Origin: JAWPMT01 sp965242775
GTDB lineage: Bacteria > Bacteroidota > Bacteroidia > Cytophagales > Cyclobacteriaceae
Direction of reading: 5' to 3'
Assembly (NCBI GenBank): GCA_965242775.1
Contig: CBDETI010000010.1
Coordinates: 1 to 64,000 of the forward strand
DNA length: 64,000 bases
Under the pieces are notes generated by a model. The model did no database searches and had not been told where the DNA came from. It saw only the letters and a list, made by a program, of their open reading frames with translations. Shown piece by piece: positions 33,540 to 42,052 of this stretch. A program made the translations under genes and the position numbers. How positions within the stretch are numbered: the first letter of the stretch is position 1; every line of letters begins with the position of its first letter.

Positions 33540-36137
33540 TTACTCTGTTCTCAGGCCTCTGGCTGGGTTGGTATTAAGTACTTTCCCAATTTGTGTACAA
33601 ATCACCGAAACAAGTACCAAAAAGATTATAAATACTGATACAAACACTCCATGAATTTCCATAGGGCGAGGGTCGGGAAACATCATATCTATATTGGCTT
33701 TTATCAAAAAATAGCTTGCAGGAGCCCCAATGAGCAAAGAAATGGCTCCTAGTATCAGGTACTGTCGACCGATGCTTGTTGCCAAGTGCCTCAACCTTGC
33801 GCCCAATGCTTTTCTGATACTAAATTCCTTCGACCTGCCTACCACGTTCAGTGTAATCAGTCCATACAAGCCCAGGCTCGCCAATATGAGCGCAACACCT
33901 GCGATCACCTTGTTGTACTCTTCCATCATGTCCATTTCCAGGTAAAAATTACCCCAGACATCCTCTTGATGTCCTCCCATAAAAGGTGATTCCGGGAACA
34001 AGGCAGTCCAATGCTTGCGAAGAGCCACGTAGGTTTCCACCTCTTGTCCAGCTTGTGCCTTGAAACTCAAATATCGAATATTAGCATCCTCGGCCAACGT
34101 AAACAGAATCGGCATCATTTCATAATAGAAATTTTTTAAGTGAAAGTCTTTCACCACCCCTATCACCTCATATCTGACACTATCTATTCGGAAAGATTTG
34201 CCGACCGGATCTGTCCATTCCAGGCTTTCTGCTAAATATTCATTTATGACTACTGCAGTTTTTCCACTTGCATGGTCCTTTCGGAAATTTTGACCATCGA
34301 CAAACTCCATTTCCATCATTGGCAGATAATCGTCAGCGACAGCTAATCGCATTGCTTCGAATTCGCGTGAGGGCAAATGCAAGACCACCTTATCCTCCGA
34401 CTTGCCTAGATGGTGCTCTCCGCCGGAAATAAGTTCAATATTGGGCTCCTGACCTAAGGCCGCCGCCAGCAAGGTATAGCCAGACTGATCAGCTACTGGC
34501 GCGTAGAGCACACCATGCTGCTCATACCCCCAGGACCGGGATCTTTGGTAATCGCTATTTTGCGTAAACATGACCGCCGCAGTGGTTCCAATGCAGGCCA
34601 ATACCAACTGGAAGCCTAGAAATAGTTTGGTCACTGGGTTTTTCTTCCCAAATCGCAAGGAGCCGCGAAAAATCTTAATCACCTCAAATCTGGATATATA
34701 AAACGCCGGGTAAATGCCTGAGATAATACCCGTCACAACCACAACCAGCAAAAGAAAGGCCCAGAGATCCCAGTGGAAGATGTGAATCCCGAGCTCCAGT
34801 TCTGATAGGCTCCGAAACCAGGGCAAAACCGCAACCCGGCAAAATACAAGTCCCAGTACCAGGGCAAACATTGTGACCAGGATATTTTCGGCCAAAAACT
34901 GAAACACGATTTTGCCTTTACTGGCCCCGATTACCTTGCGCATTCCAATTTCCTTTAGTCGGCGGGAAGCGGACACAATGGCAATATTTATATAGTTGAG
35001 GCATGCTAAAACCAGCATTAAAATTGCCACTACAGGTAGTGATACCCGTCCCTCATAGTATCTATCTCTGATTAGAGACTTCCGAAACCCACGAGCGCGC
35101 AGATGGAGACCGTCTATCTGTTCAAAAATGAAATGCTCGACGGACCAGTCCTTTTGAACCCGATTCTGAAGTGCTTTGTACTGACTGCTCGCCTGCGAGA
35201 TTTGGGCTATATCCTCCGAATTGGGTACTTGAATAAAGGTAGCATCCACAAATATTGACCAGTCGCTATGGTGGAAGTCGTCGAAATGTGCTTCCAGATT
35301 GTCGAAATTGACTAAAAAGTCAAACTCTATCTGTCGGGATTCCGGAAACGGCTCCGCGATGCCTGTAACTGTAAATAGCTTCGAACGCTCAGCATCAAAC
35401 TTGAGCAAAAGCTGTTTTCCCAGCGGATCCTCATCACGAAAATACTTTTCCGCCATCCGGTCATTCAGAATAATGTGATTTGGATCTCGCAATGAAAGTT
35501 TATTGCCGGACCTCAGTGGAAAGGTGAACATTTCAAGAAAGGAAGCGTCCGCAAAACGAATGCGCTCATGGAATACCTGCTCTTCAAATTTGACGATCGC
35601 ATTTCTGTCTTCGATCCTGCAAAAGTTTTTAATTCCAGACAGGTCCTGGCTCATAGCGTGAGCCATCGGCGCTGGACTGTTTCCGTACCTATTGACCGTT
35701 CCCTCCCTTTCCATCTCATAAGTGATCAGATAAATTTCATGACCATTGACATGATGCTTGTCCAGGGCATAGTCGTTGGCAACAAAAGCATATACCCATA
35801 TACAAACACCAATGGCTATCGCTAGTCCAACGACGTTGATGAAGGAGCTCAGAGGACTTCTCATCATACTGCGGATGGAAGTCTTGTAATAGTTCCCGAT
35901 TAAATTAAATTGATTGAATTTCATTTGTTGACCTATTATTTTGAGTGCGAAGGGTCTCAGGAAATTGAGTGCCTGAAACCAGTAGAATATATATCGCTTC
36001 CATGACGGGACCTCTGCTAGTTCCTGGAAGTATTCCTCCAAGTCTCCAAGAATCTCCTCGTGAAGCTCGTGCCTGCAGAGTTTCAGCAGGGCTTTTTCAA
36101 GTATTTCCGGTGGTTTGGGATGATCACGCACGGTCAA
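33540..36137 (-). CDS. FtsX/MacB-type permease with PadR-linked prefix (cassette 3)
   Basis: The 865-residue duplicated permease has a prefix with 'HEEILGDLEEYFQELAEVPS', a first helix near 100, a MacB core, FtsX helices around 370-500, a second core and terminal helices ('GRSKEFSIRKALGARLRHLA'). It is closest to the 862- and 874-residue permeases ('CRIEDRNAIVKFEEQVFHE', 'FLEMFTFPL'). The start is a TTG overlapping the PadR stop (TTGA); a GTG two codons later is possible. The NTF2-like gene follows. No ATPase is nearby. Confidence 0.9.
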   Translation of the reverse strand: MTVRDHPKPPEILEKALLKLCRHELHEEILGDLEEYFQELAEVPSWKRYIFYWFQALNFLRPFALKIIGQQMKFNQFNLIGNYYKTSIRSMMRSPLSSFINVVGLAIAIGVCIWVYAFVANDYALDKHHVNGHEIYLITYEMEREGTVNRYGNSPAPMAHAMSQDLSGIKNFCRIEDRNAIVKFEEQVFHERIRFADASFLEMFTFPLRSGNKLSLRDPNHIILNDRMAEKYFRDEDPLGKQLLLKFDAERSKLFTVTGIAEPFPESRQIEFDFLVNFDNLEAHFDDFHHSDWSIFVDATFIQVPNSEDIAQISQASSQYKALQNRVQKDWSVEHFIFEQIDGLHLRARGFRKSLIRDRYYEGRVSLPVVAILMLVLACLNYINIAIVSASRRLKEIGMRKVIGASKGKIVFQFLAENILVTMFALVLGLVFCRVAVLPWFRSLSELELGIHIFHWDLWAFLLLVVVVTGIISGIYPAFYISRFEVIKIFRGSLRFGKKNPVTKLFLGFQLVLACIGTTAAVMFTQNSDYQRSRSWGYEQHGVLYAPVADQSGYTLLAAALGQEPNIELISGGEHHLGKSEDKVVLHLPSREFEAMRLAVADDYLPMMEMEFVDGQNFRKDHASGKTAVVINEYLAESLEWTDPVGKSFRIDSVRYEVIGVVKDFHLKNFYYEMMPILFTLAEDANIRYLSFKAQAGQEVETYVALRKHWTALFPESPFMGGHQEDVWGNFYLEMDMMEEYNKVIAGVALILASLGLYGLITLNVVGRSKEFSIRKALGARLRHLATSIGRQYLILGAISLLIGAPASYFLIKANIDMMFPDPRPMEIHGVFVSVFIIFLVLVSVICTQIGKVLNTNPARGLRTE

Positions 36138-36472
36138 TTTGTTTCCAGTGAGACCGTAAGCTCCGGAATCTGACGCCAGAGATTGACCTTCACATCTCTG
36201 CTACGCGCCAACGCCTTTCTACCAGTCATGGTGATCTTAAAAAGTCGCTTTCTCCTACCACCTCTCAAGTCGGTGGCACCGCCCATTTCGGACTCCAGAT
36301 ACCCTTTCTTTTCCAACCTGTTGACGGTACCATGTACCGCGCCAATGGTCACTGTTCTTTCCGCGTGCTCCCTGAGCGCATGTCTAATGGCCAATCCATA
36401 AGCCTCCTCCTTCAACATTACTACAAGCAAAAGGACCAACTCCTCCAACTCTCCTAGATGCTCTTTTCCCAT
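36134..36472 (-). CDS. PadR-family transcriptional regulator (cassette 3)
   Basis: The 112-residue PadR protein begins 'MGKEHLGELEELVLLLVVML' and carries 'VHGTVNRLEKKGYLESEMGG' and 'LRGGRRKRLFKITMTGRKAL'. It overlaps the permease by four bases. An AT-rich pair of repeats lies just upstream and is probably its operator. Confidence 0.92.
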   Translation of the reverse strand: MGKEHLGELEELVLLLVVMLKEEAYGLAIRHALREHAERTVTIGAVHGTVNRLEKKGYLESEMGGATDLRGGRRKRLFKITMTGRKALARSRDVKVNLWRQIPELTVSLETN

Positions 36473-36500
36473 AAGTTCTAAGGAATCTACTTAGTAATTT

Positions 36501-36558
36501 ATTATATAAAGTATAACAAATATACGAACAACTAATGAGATTAGTTATATAAAATATA
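36501..36558 (-). promoter_or_regulatory. Paired AT-rich repeats upstream of PadR 3
   Basis: The boxes 36501-36515 (ATTATATAAAGTATA) and 36544-36558 (GTTATATAAAATATA) match at 13 of 15 positions, 43 bp apart. Between and overlapping them, 36531-36545 is a perfect inverted repeat ACTAAT-GAG-ATTAGT. This is the third PadR gene with a repeat pair at 38-43 bp spacing. Confidence 0.5.
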
Positions 36559-36570
36559 TCAAATGTGATT

Positions 36571-37047
36571 TTAACGTACTCCGAGCAAGGTAGTATCGAA
36601 AATCAGATTGGTATTTCCTGGTATCGCACCATTGGACGTGCCTGAACTTCCGTATGCCAATCCTGAAGGAATGTAAAGTGTGATTGACCCCCCGGACTTA
36701 ATAAGGGGTATGCCAATTTGCCAGCCAGGAATAAATCCGCCAAGAGCCCTTTCGATACCCCCTGACCTATCGAATACTGTACCATCCAGGAATCTTCCCT
36801 CGTAGGCTACAATAACCCGGCCTCCACCCTGTGGCCTTTCACCATCTCCGGGATTGGTAATGACGTACCTTAGCCCGCTATCATGAATCTCTGCCTCAAT
36901 ATTTCTTTCGGCCAGGTAGTCATCCAGGATTTGCGTATCTATGGCCAATTGATCTTCGTAAGACAATTCCGCTACGTTTCCTCCGTCATCACTCTTGCAA
37001 GCTGCCAATAAAATGAGGCAACTCCACATTGTTACCAATTTTCTCAT
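36571..37047 (-). CDS. FKBP-type peptidyl-prolyl isomerase, lipoprotein
   Basis: The 158-residue protein has a lipoprotein signal with lipobox 'LLAAC' (Cys about residue 17) and an FKBP domain in about 65-158: 'VIVAYEGRFLDGTVFDRS', 'GFIPGWQIGIPLIKSGG', 'YIPSGLAYGS' and 'NLIFDTTLLGV'. It catalyses cis-trans isomerisation of prolyl bonds in exported proteins, anchored in the inner or outer membrane. The start lies 59 bases inside trmB, an unusually long same-strand overlap. Confidence 0.93.
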   Translation of the reverse strand: MRKLVTMWSCLILLAACKSDDGGNVAELSYEDQLAIDTQILDDYLAERNIEAEIHDSGLRYVITNPGDGERPQGGGRVIVAYEGRFLDGTVFDRSGGIERALGGFIPGWQIGIPLIKSGGSITLYIPSGLAYGSSGTSNGAIPGNTNLIFDTTLLGVR

Positions 37048-37699
37048 TGTTAAATCGAAATTTTAAATATTTGATTGACTCACCCTTCGCATGAAACAGT
37101 GCCTCATATTTTGTTTTGATACCGTGGTGTTCTTCATTTAACGAAGATTGATAAAGGTCAAAGGTAAATTCCAAGTCCAAAACTTCCAGTTCTTCAAGTA
37201 CTTCAAGGGTGTATTCAAAAAGTGGTGTATTGTCTGTTTTGAATTTAAACCAGCCCCCAGGCTGCAGGATATAGGCATAATAAGCCATGAATCCCGTATG
37301 CGTCAACCTGCGTTTAATTTCCCTTTTCTTGGGTCTCGGATCGGGAAATGTGAGCCAAATTTCGTCTACTTCATTTTTTTTAAAAAACCTTGGCAAAAAA
37401 GCCATTTCTGTTCGCAAGAAAGCCGCATTTGGAAGATTTTTCATCTCAGCTTGCTGGCTACCTACCCAGATACGATCTCCTTTGATATCGATCCCAATGA
37501 AATTCCTATTCCCAAACTTTTCAGCCAAGCCGATCGTGTACTCTCCCTTGCCACAGCCCAATTCTAAAACCAGCTCATTATTGTTATTAAATACATCGCT
37601 ACGCCACCTTCCCCTTACTTTTTCAAAAAGAGGTTTTCCTGGCTCTATCACGTATTTGCTTTGCGCATTATCTGCAAAGCGCTGAAGTTTTCCTCTCAC
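36989..37699 (-). CDS. trmB: tRNA (guanine-N7-)-methyltransferase
   Basis: This 236-residue enzyme makes m7G46 in tRNA with S-adenosylmethionine. The SAM-binding motif is 'VLELGCGKGEYTIGLA' and the signature 'WLTFPDPRPKKREIKRRLTH' is specific to TrmB. The GTG start overlaps the folC stop (GTGA). The C-terminus extends about 20 residues past the usual final strand ('YLKFRF'), into the FKBP reading region in another frame. Confidence 0.95.
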   Translation of the reverse strand: MRGKLQRFADNAQSKYVIEPGKPLFEKVRGRWRSDVFNNNNELVLELGCGKGEYTIGLAEKFGNRNFIGIDIKGDRIWVGSQQAEMKNLPNAAFLRTEMAFLPRFFKKNEVDEIWLTFPDPRPKKREIKRRLTHTGFMAYYAYILQPGGWFKFKTDNTPLFEYTLEVLEELEVLDLEFTFDLYQSSLNEEHHGIKTKYEALFHAKGESIKYLKFRFNNEKIGNNVELPHFIGSLQE

Positions 37700-38976
37700 A
37701 AGTTGTCTATTTCCGCCACCACAAAGGTACTACCACAGACAACAATAAGGTCATGCAAACCCGCTACTTCTCTTGCCCTGTTTATTCCCTCGTTGACATT
37801 AGCAACCAGTTCACCCGTCAATCCTATTTCCTTGGCTTGTCTATTTAATTCTTCCTTGGGAAGACTTCTCGGTACATGGCTTTCAGTAAAGAAACAGTGA
37901 GCTTCGGTCGGCAAGGCTCCAAGCAAATTTGGTAGGACTTTGTCTCGGACGAAACCTAACACGAGGAAAAGCTTACCATACTGGAGCTTATTGATTTGCT
38001 CAAACAGCTTATGAAGACCCATTTCGTTATGACTGATATCTGCTATTACCAAAGGCCTTTCAGCGATGACTTGCATCCTACCCTTCAACTTGAAACGACG
38101 CAACCCGACCTTGATGGCCTCGTCCGTCACTGTTAGGCCATTATTCCGTAGCAATTGTACTGTGGTTAATACTCCTGCCAGGTTATCAACCACATAGTTG
38201 GCGCCATTGCCTATTTCCAGGGTGACTAATTTTTTGTGGGCCTGATCTTGGAGATTTACCACTTGCGATCTCACTCCTTCGCGAACACTTACTACTTTGA
38301 ATTCATTCTGGGCAAGCCGTAGCTCCGACTTCAGTTCCTTCGTCTTCCTTGCAAAAATCTCAAGAATTTCAGGTTGATCAGCGCCTAAGACCGTGGGTAC
38401 GCCCGGCTTGATTATTCCCGCTTTTTCCCCCGCGATCTCTGCCAATGTATCTCCTAAAAAATCCATATGATCAAACCCTATTCTGGTGATAATGGAGACC
38501 AGTGGGTCAATTACATTGGTACTGTCGAGTCTGCCGCCCAAACCGGTTTCGATAATGGCGATATCAACATTTTCCTTATGAAAATACCAAAATGCCATGG
38601 CTACAGTGATCTCGAAAAAAGAAGGCTTGATGCGCGTAGCTGCTTTCTGTATAAGTATCACAAATGTTGTTATGTCATCCTGCCCTATTTCCGTGCCATC
38701 AATCTGTATTCTCTCAGTAAAATGCTTTAGGTGTGGGCTCGTGTACAGACCGGTCTTATATCCAGCAGACTGCAGTATCGAAGCAAGCATGGTGCATGTG
38801 GACCCTTTGCCATTTGTTCCCGCCACATGGACGTAATTACCTCGCAAATGGGGGTTGCCAAGGGAATCGAGCAAAGCAATGGTATTGCCAAGGTCTTTTT
38901 TGAAGGCCACAGCTCCTTGGCGCTGGTACATTGGCAGCTGTCCGTAAAGCCAGTCAAGCGCCTCTTTATAGGTCAT
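37696..38976 (-). CDS. folC: Dihydrofolate/folylpolyglutamate synthase
   Basis: The 426-residue Mur-ligase-family enzyme adds glutamate to dihydropteroate or tetrahydrofolate using ATP. The ATP loop is 'HVAGTNGKGSTCTMLAS' near residue 50, 'SPHLKHFTERIQIDG' is the FolC signature, and 'TGLGGRLDSTNV' and 'DISHNEMG' are conserved Mur-ligase segments. The length is normal. It overlaps trmB by four bases, and the tonB-like gene lies six bases upstream. Confidence 0.95.
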   Translation of the reverse strand: MTYKEALDWLYGQLPMYQRQGAVAFKKDLGNTIALLDSLGNPHLRGNYVHVAGTNGKGSTCTMLASILQSAGYKTGLYTSPHLKHFTERIQIDGTEIGQDDITTFVILIQKAATRIKPSFFEITVAMAFWYFHKENVDIAIIETGLGGRLDSTNVIDPLVSIITRIGFDHMDFLGDTLAEIAGEKAGIIKPGVPTVLGADQPEILEIFARKTKELKSELRLAQNEFKVVSVREGVRSQVVNLQDQAHKKLVTLEIGNGANYVVDNLAGVLTTVQLLRNNGLTVTDEAIKVGLRRFKLKGRMQVIAERPLVIADISHNEMGLHKLFEQINKLQYGKLFLVLGFVRDKVLPNLLGALPTEAHCFFTESHVPRSLPKEELNRQAKEIGLTGELVANVNEGINRAREVAGLHDLIVVCGSTFVVAEIDNL

Positions 38977-38981
38977 ACCAG

Positions 38982-39746
38982 TTACTCTGCTTTAATGATA
39001 AAGGTAATGGTACCTGTGGATGTAGGTGCCGGTTTGTAGGAAGAGGTTTTACTGAAGGTCAATCGCTCTACTGCCTGACGATAATACTTCTCGACCGTGG
39101 GCGTAAGTGTACTTGTTTTAGTAACCACTTTCAAAATGTACCCCTCACGGTCTATTGTGATTTGATAGACCACCTTGCCTGTTTCCGAAGAATCGTCGTA
39201 TGGCGTCGGCTCAAAGTCCCAGACCCAGCCAGTCAATTGAAGGGATGCACCTTGCTCCTCGCCCGAGCCGCTGTTCTTGAATAAGGCCCTGTCGTCTATG
39301 ACAGGTGCGGCCGCTGGCTCCTCTTGAGGCTCTTCGACTACATCGACCGGAGCTTCCTCAGTTGGCTCCGCCTCAGATGCCTCTTCCGGGCTTTCGGTGG
39401 GACTCTCCTCAGCTTCCTGAATTTCCTCAGACACTATTGGCTCATCGCCATTTACTTCCTCGACCGGTGGATCCGGAACCGGTTCAGCCACAGTTTCTGG
39501 AGCTTGCTCGGGGTTGTTTGCTTCTGGCTGTTGAATGGATTCAGTCACCTGCGGTTGTTGAACTGGAGCCGTCGGAACAGATCGATTCCCTCCTTGCACA
39601 AACCCCAATTCAATTCCGAATTCTTCTATGGGAGGAAACGGCTCCCTCCACGCAACCAGGAAATAGAGTACCAGTAACATGACACTCTGCAGCAGCAAGG
39701 TCAGGATCAGGCTCTTTCGTCTATCTTTCCTTTCCTCTTCCAACAC
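38982..39746 (-). CDS. TonB/TolA-like energy transducer
   Basis: The 254-residue protein begins at a GTG that shares a base with the exbD stop (TAGTG). It has one N-terminal helix (about 13-31), a long Pro/Glu-rich periplasmic spacer (about 55-145, repeated P-E-E and E-A-E runs) and a C-terminal TonB/TolA-like domain (about 170-254, 'GKVVYQITIDREGYILKVVT'). It would couple the proton gradient harvested by ExbB/ExbD to an outer-membrane partner. It is the third gene of exbB-exbD-tonB. Confidence 0.88.
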   Translation of the reverse strand: MLEEERKDRRKSLILTLLLQSVMLLVLYFLVAWREPFPPIEEFGIELGFVQGGNRSVPTAPVQQPQVTESIQQPEANNPEQAPETVAEPVPDPPVEEVNGDEPIVSEEIQEAEESPTESPEEASEAEPTEEAPVDVVEEPQEEPAAAPVIDDRALFKNSGSGEEQGASLQLTGWVWDFEPTPYDDSSETGKVVYQITIDREGYILKVVTKTSTLTPTVEKYYRQAVERLTFSKTSSYKPAPTSTGTITFIIKAE

Positions 39747-40135
39747 TAGTCGGGTTTTGTTGCAATTGTTACTTTGGCCTCAAGCCCAGTGGCAATAGAA
39801 GCTATTTCAACTAAGTTTTCTACTGGTACGGATTTGTCGCAATGCAGTACTACCACGCCCTCTTTTCCTTCAAATGAACGTCTCAAAACGCCTTCCAGCC
39901 TCCCCTTACTCACTTTCTTATCATCGACATAATACTCCAAGTTTTTGGTAATGCTTACGCTCACCTTTTGCATAGCAATGCTACTGTTCTTGGATTTCGG
40001 AAGGCTAACGGGCAAACCCGATGGAGTAATGAAGGAAGCAGTAAGCATAAAAAAGATCAACAACAGAAAAACCACGTCTGTCATGGATGACATACTAAAG
40101 CCAGCATTGACCTTGTGTTTTGACTGAAGATTCAT
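39746..40135 (-). CDS. exbD: ExbD/TolR-type biopolymer transport protein
   Basis: The 129-residue protein has a short cytoplasmic N-terminus and one helix with the essential Asp: 'SSMTDVVFLLLIFFMLTAS' (D20 of the TM). A periplasmic domain follows ('VEIASIATGLEAKVTIATKP'). It works with ExbB as a proton-driven motor. It overlaps exbB by four bases. Confidence 0.93.
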   Translation of the reverse strand: MNLQSKHKVNAGFSMSSMTDVVFLLLIFFMLTASFITPSGLPVSLPKSKNSSIAMQKVSVSITKNLEYYVDDKKVSKGRLEGVLRRSFEGKEGVVVLHCDKSVPVENLVEIASIATGLEAKVTIATKPD

Positions 40136-40791
40136 TGTTGCTTGGGTTCTTGAAGTAAATCGATAAAATCTATAGTGTTATACTCCATTTTGTGGATCAG
40201 CTTTTGCACGCGCAAAATGAGGAAATTGTAACCGAGGTAGGCAAGAATCCCTACAAAAAGCCCACAGGCCGTGGTGATCATTGCCTCGTAAATACCACTT
40301 GAAAGTAGCTTCGGGCTAACTGCCCCCTCTTCTTGGGCGATTGCGAGGAAAGCTTGTATCATACCTGTAACTGTTCCGAGAAAACCTATCATTGGCGCTG
40401 CTCCGGATATAGTGGCCAAGAATCCTAGGTTTTTCTCTAGTCGGTAAATTTCGAGTTTACCAATGTTTTCGATACTTACTTCGATGTTTTTTAACGGCTT
40501 CCCGATGCGGGACAGTCCTTTGTCAATCATGCGAGCGACAGGCGTATTGGTTTCCTTACACAGAAGTTTAGATCCTTCAATGTCGCCGATCAAGACCCTG
40601 TCCCTAATACGATCCTTAAAATCTTCAGGAGTTTTTGAAGCCTTTTTTATCACCAAAACCCGCTCGATGAAAATATATACTGCCGCTAACCAGAGCAAAA
40701 TCAGCGGTACCATCATGTAACCACCTTTGGTTAAGAGCTCCAAAACCGAAATGGAAGCTTCTTCTGTTACACCTGCTGCCTGTAAAATCAT
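40132..40791 (-). CDS. exbB: ExbB/TolQ/MotA-type proton channel
   Basis: The 219-residue protein has three helices (about 22-45, 122-145, 168-190) and the family segment 'GFLATISGAAPMIGFLGTVT' followed by 'GMIQAF' and 'TTACGLFVGILAYLGYNFL'. It forms the proton-conducting ring with ExbD. The gene opens the exbB-exbD-tonB-folC-trmB-FKBP run. A terminator separates it from the upstream SPOR gene, so it probably has its own promoter. Confidence 0.93.
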   Translation of the reverse strand: MILQAAGVTEEASISVLELLTKGGYMMVPLILLWLAAVYIFIERVLVIKKASKTPEDFKDRIRDRVLIGDIEGSKLLCKETNTPVARMIDKGLSRIGKPLKNIEVSIENIGKLEIYRLEKNLGFLATISGAAPMIGFLGTVTGMIQAFLAIAQEEGAVSPKLLSSGIYEAMITTACGLFVGILAYLGYNFLILRVQKLIHKMEYNTIDFIDLLQEPKQQ

Positions 40792-40821
40792 TCTTTTTAA
40801 AGATTATATCTGGTGAAACGT

Positions 40822-40852
40822 AAAAAAGGGGCAAACATTTTGGTTGCCCCTT
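40822..40852 (-). terminator. Terminator after the SPOR gene
   Basis: On the minus strand AAGGGGCAA and TTGCCCCTT form a 9-bp stem with a 9-base loop, followed by TTTTTT. Confidence 0.85.
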
Positions 40853-40877
40853 CAGAAAAATTGTGCCTTGTAATTTC

Positions 40878-41972
40878 CTAGTATCTCAAAGCCCAGATAT
40901 CCTCGCCATAATCGGCTTTGAATCCGCCGAGGGCTCCATTTGCCTGCTCGTAAGAACTGAATGACGCAATAGCCACTCTGTAGAATCTATGCTGATCAAA
41001 TGGTGGAATGATAGTAGGGCTTTGTCCCCCAGCTGCGAGCTCATTCGCATAGTCTTCTGCCAAATCGCCATCAAGGAAACTTCCAATAACAATATAGGAG
41101 TTATTCGTTCTGGCATCAAGCTTAGTCACCTCTCCGGGCGTCGCAGCTACTGGCTCCGGTGTTGGATCCGGTGGCGGCGTAGACTCCTGTTTAGGCTCTT
41201 CTTTTTTGGGCGGGGGTTGCGGTTTCGGCTGCGGCTTCACTTCCTTCTTTGCAGCTGGTTTTGCAGCGACTTCTGCGTCCCCACCGCTGCCATAGAAATA
41301 AAACAAGGTGAAGCCCAGTAAGGCTATAATAACCGTCCCGAAAATAACAATTCGGGTAAACGAAGCCCGATTTTGGGATTCGTTGTATTTGAATTCCACT
41401 CCCTTATTATCACGGCTAGCTAAATCCTGGTAACTGCTATCTCCGGAGCCTGAGCTCGAAGCACTGGTAGCTCCCACCGTAGCTGCCGCTGCAGCCGCAC
41501 CTGTATCTCCTTCGAAATCTTCAAAAGATTCCTCCTCGTAAAACTCGGCTTCATCCCCCTCCAAATCTAAATCTTCCTCGGAGAGATCGTCCAGGTCAAT
41601 ACCTTCAAGATCAAGCCCCTCCAAATCATCCTCGTTGATGTCAAGTCCCTCATCAGAGTCAAAATCCAATGATTCCTCTCCTATTTCAATCTCCTCGGCT
41701 GTCGACTCTTCCTCCGCGCTAGCGGCTACCTCCTCCGTGGCAGGTTCTGCTTCCTCTTCATCTGCCTCAAACACTGATGCCTCCTCTTCTTCCTCCACGG
41801 GTAGCGTATCAGCAAGCTCCTCCTCTAGGGGTTCATCAATATCCTCTTCTTCCTCTTCGAGTTCATCCAACTCGTCATACTCCAAATCAGGAAGACCAAA
41901 ATCTTCATCGTCATCGAAGAATTCATTTTTTCTTTCGTTAGATTCTTCTTCGTTGTTTTTGTCGTCAGCCAT
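40878..41972 (-). CDS. Acidic membrane protein with C-terminal SPOR domain
   Basis: The 364-residue protein starts at the ATG before ADDKNNEE. Residues 1-170 are extremely acidic (runs such as DELDELEEEEEDIDEP) and should be cytoplasmic and disordered. An Ala/Ser stretch follows, then one helix (about 218-238, 'IVIFGTVIIALLGFTLFYFY'), a Lys/Pro-rich linker and a SPOR domain (about 290-364, 'YIVIGSFLDGDLAEDYANEL'). SPOR domains bind denuded septal peptidoglycan, so a cell-division or cell-wall role is likely. It lies between the beta-barrel gene and exbB. Confidence 0.88.
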   Translation of the reverse strand: MADDKNNEEESNERKNEFFDDDEDFGLPDLEYDELDELEEEEEDIDEPLEEELADTLPVEEEEEASVFEADEEEAEPATEEVAASAEEESTAEEIEIGEESLDFDSDEGLDINEDDLEGLDLEGIDLDDLSEEDLDLEGDEAEFYEEESFEDFEGDTGAAAAAATVGATSASSSGSGDSSYQDLASRDNKGVEFKYNESQNRASFTRIVIFGTVIIALLGFTLFYFYGSGGDAEVAAKPAAKKEVKPQPKPQPPPKKEEPKQESTPPPDPTPEPVAATPGEVTKLDARTNNSYIVIGSFLDGDLAEDYANELAAGGQSPTIIPPFDQHRFYRVAIASFSSYEQANGALGGFKADYGEDIWALRY

Positions 41973-42052
41973 AAAAATGTACAAATGATGCGCCCAATTT
42001 AGCAACTTTTGCTAATTGGTGAAATAAGATTACGAAATTGTTATTAGCCGTA

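Noticed and set aside
41200..41990. Long plus-strand Ser-rich frames opposite the SPOR gene
   Set aside because: They are antisense shadows of the acidic Glu/Asp codons of the SPOR protein.
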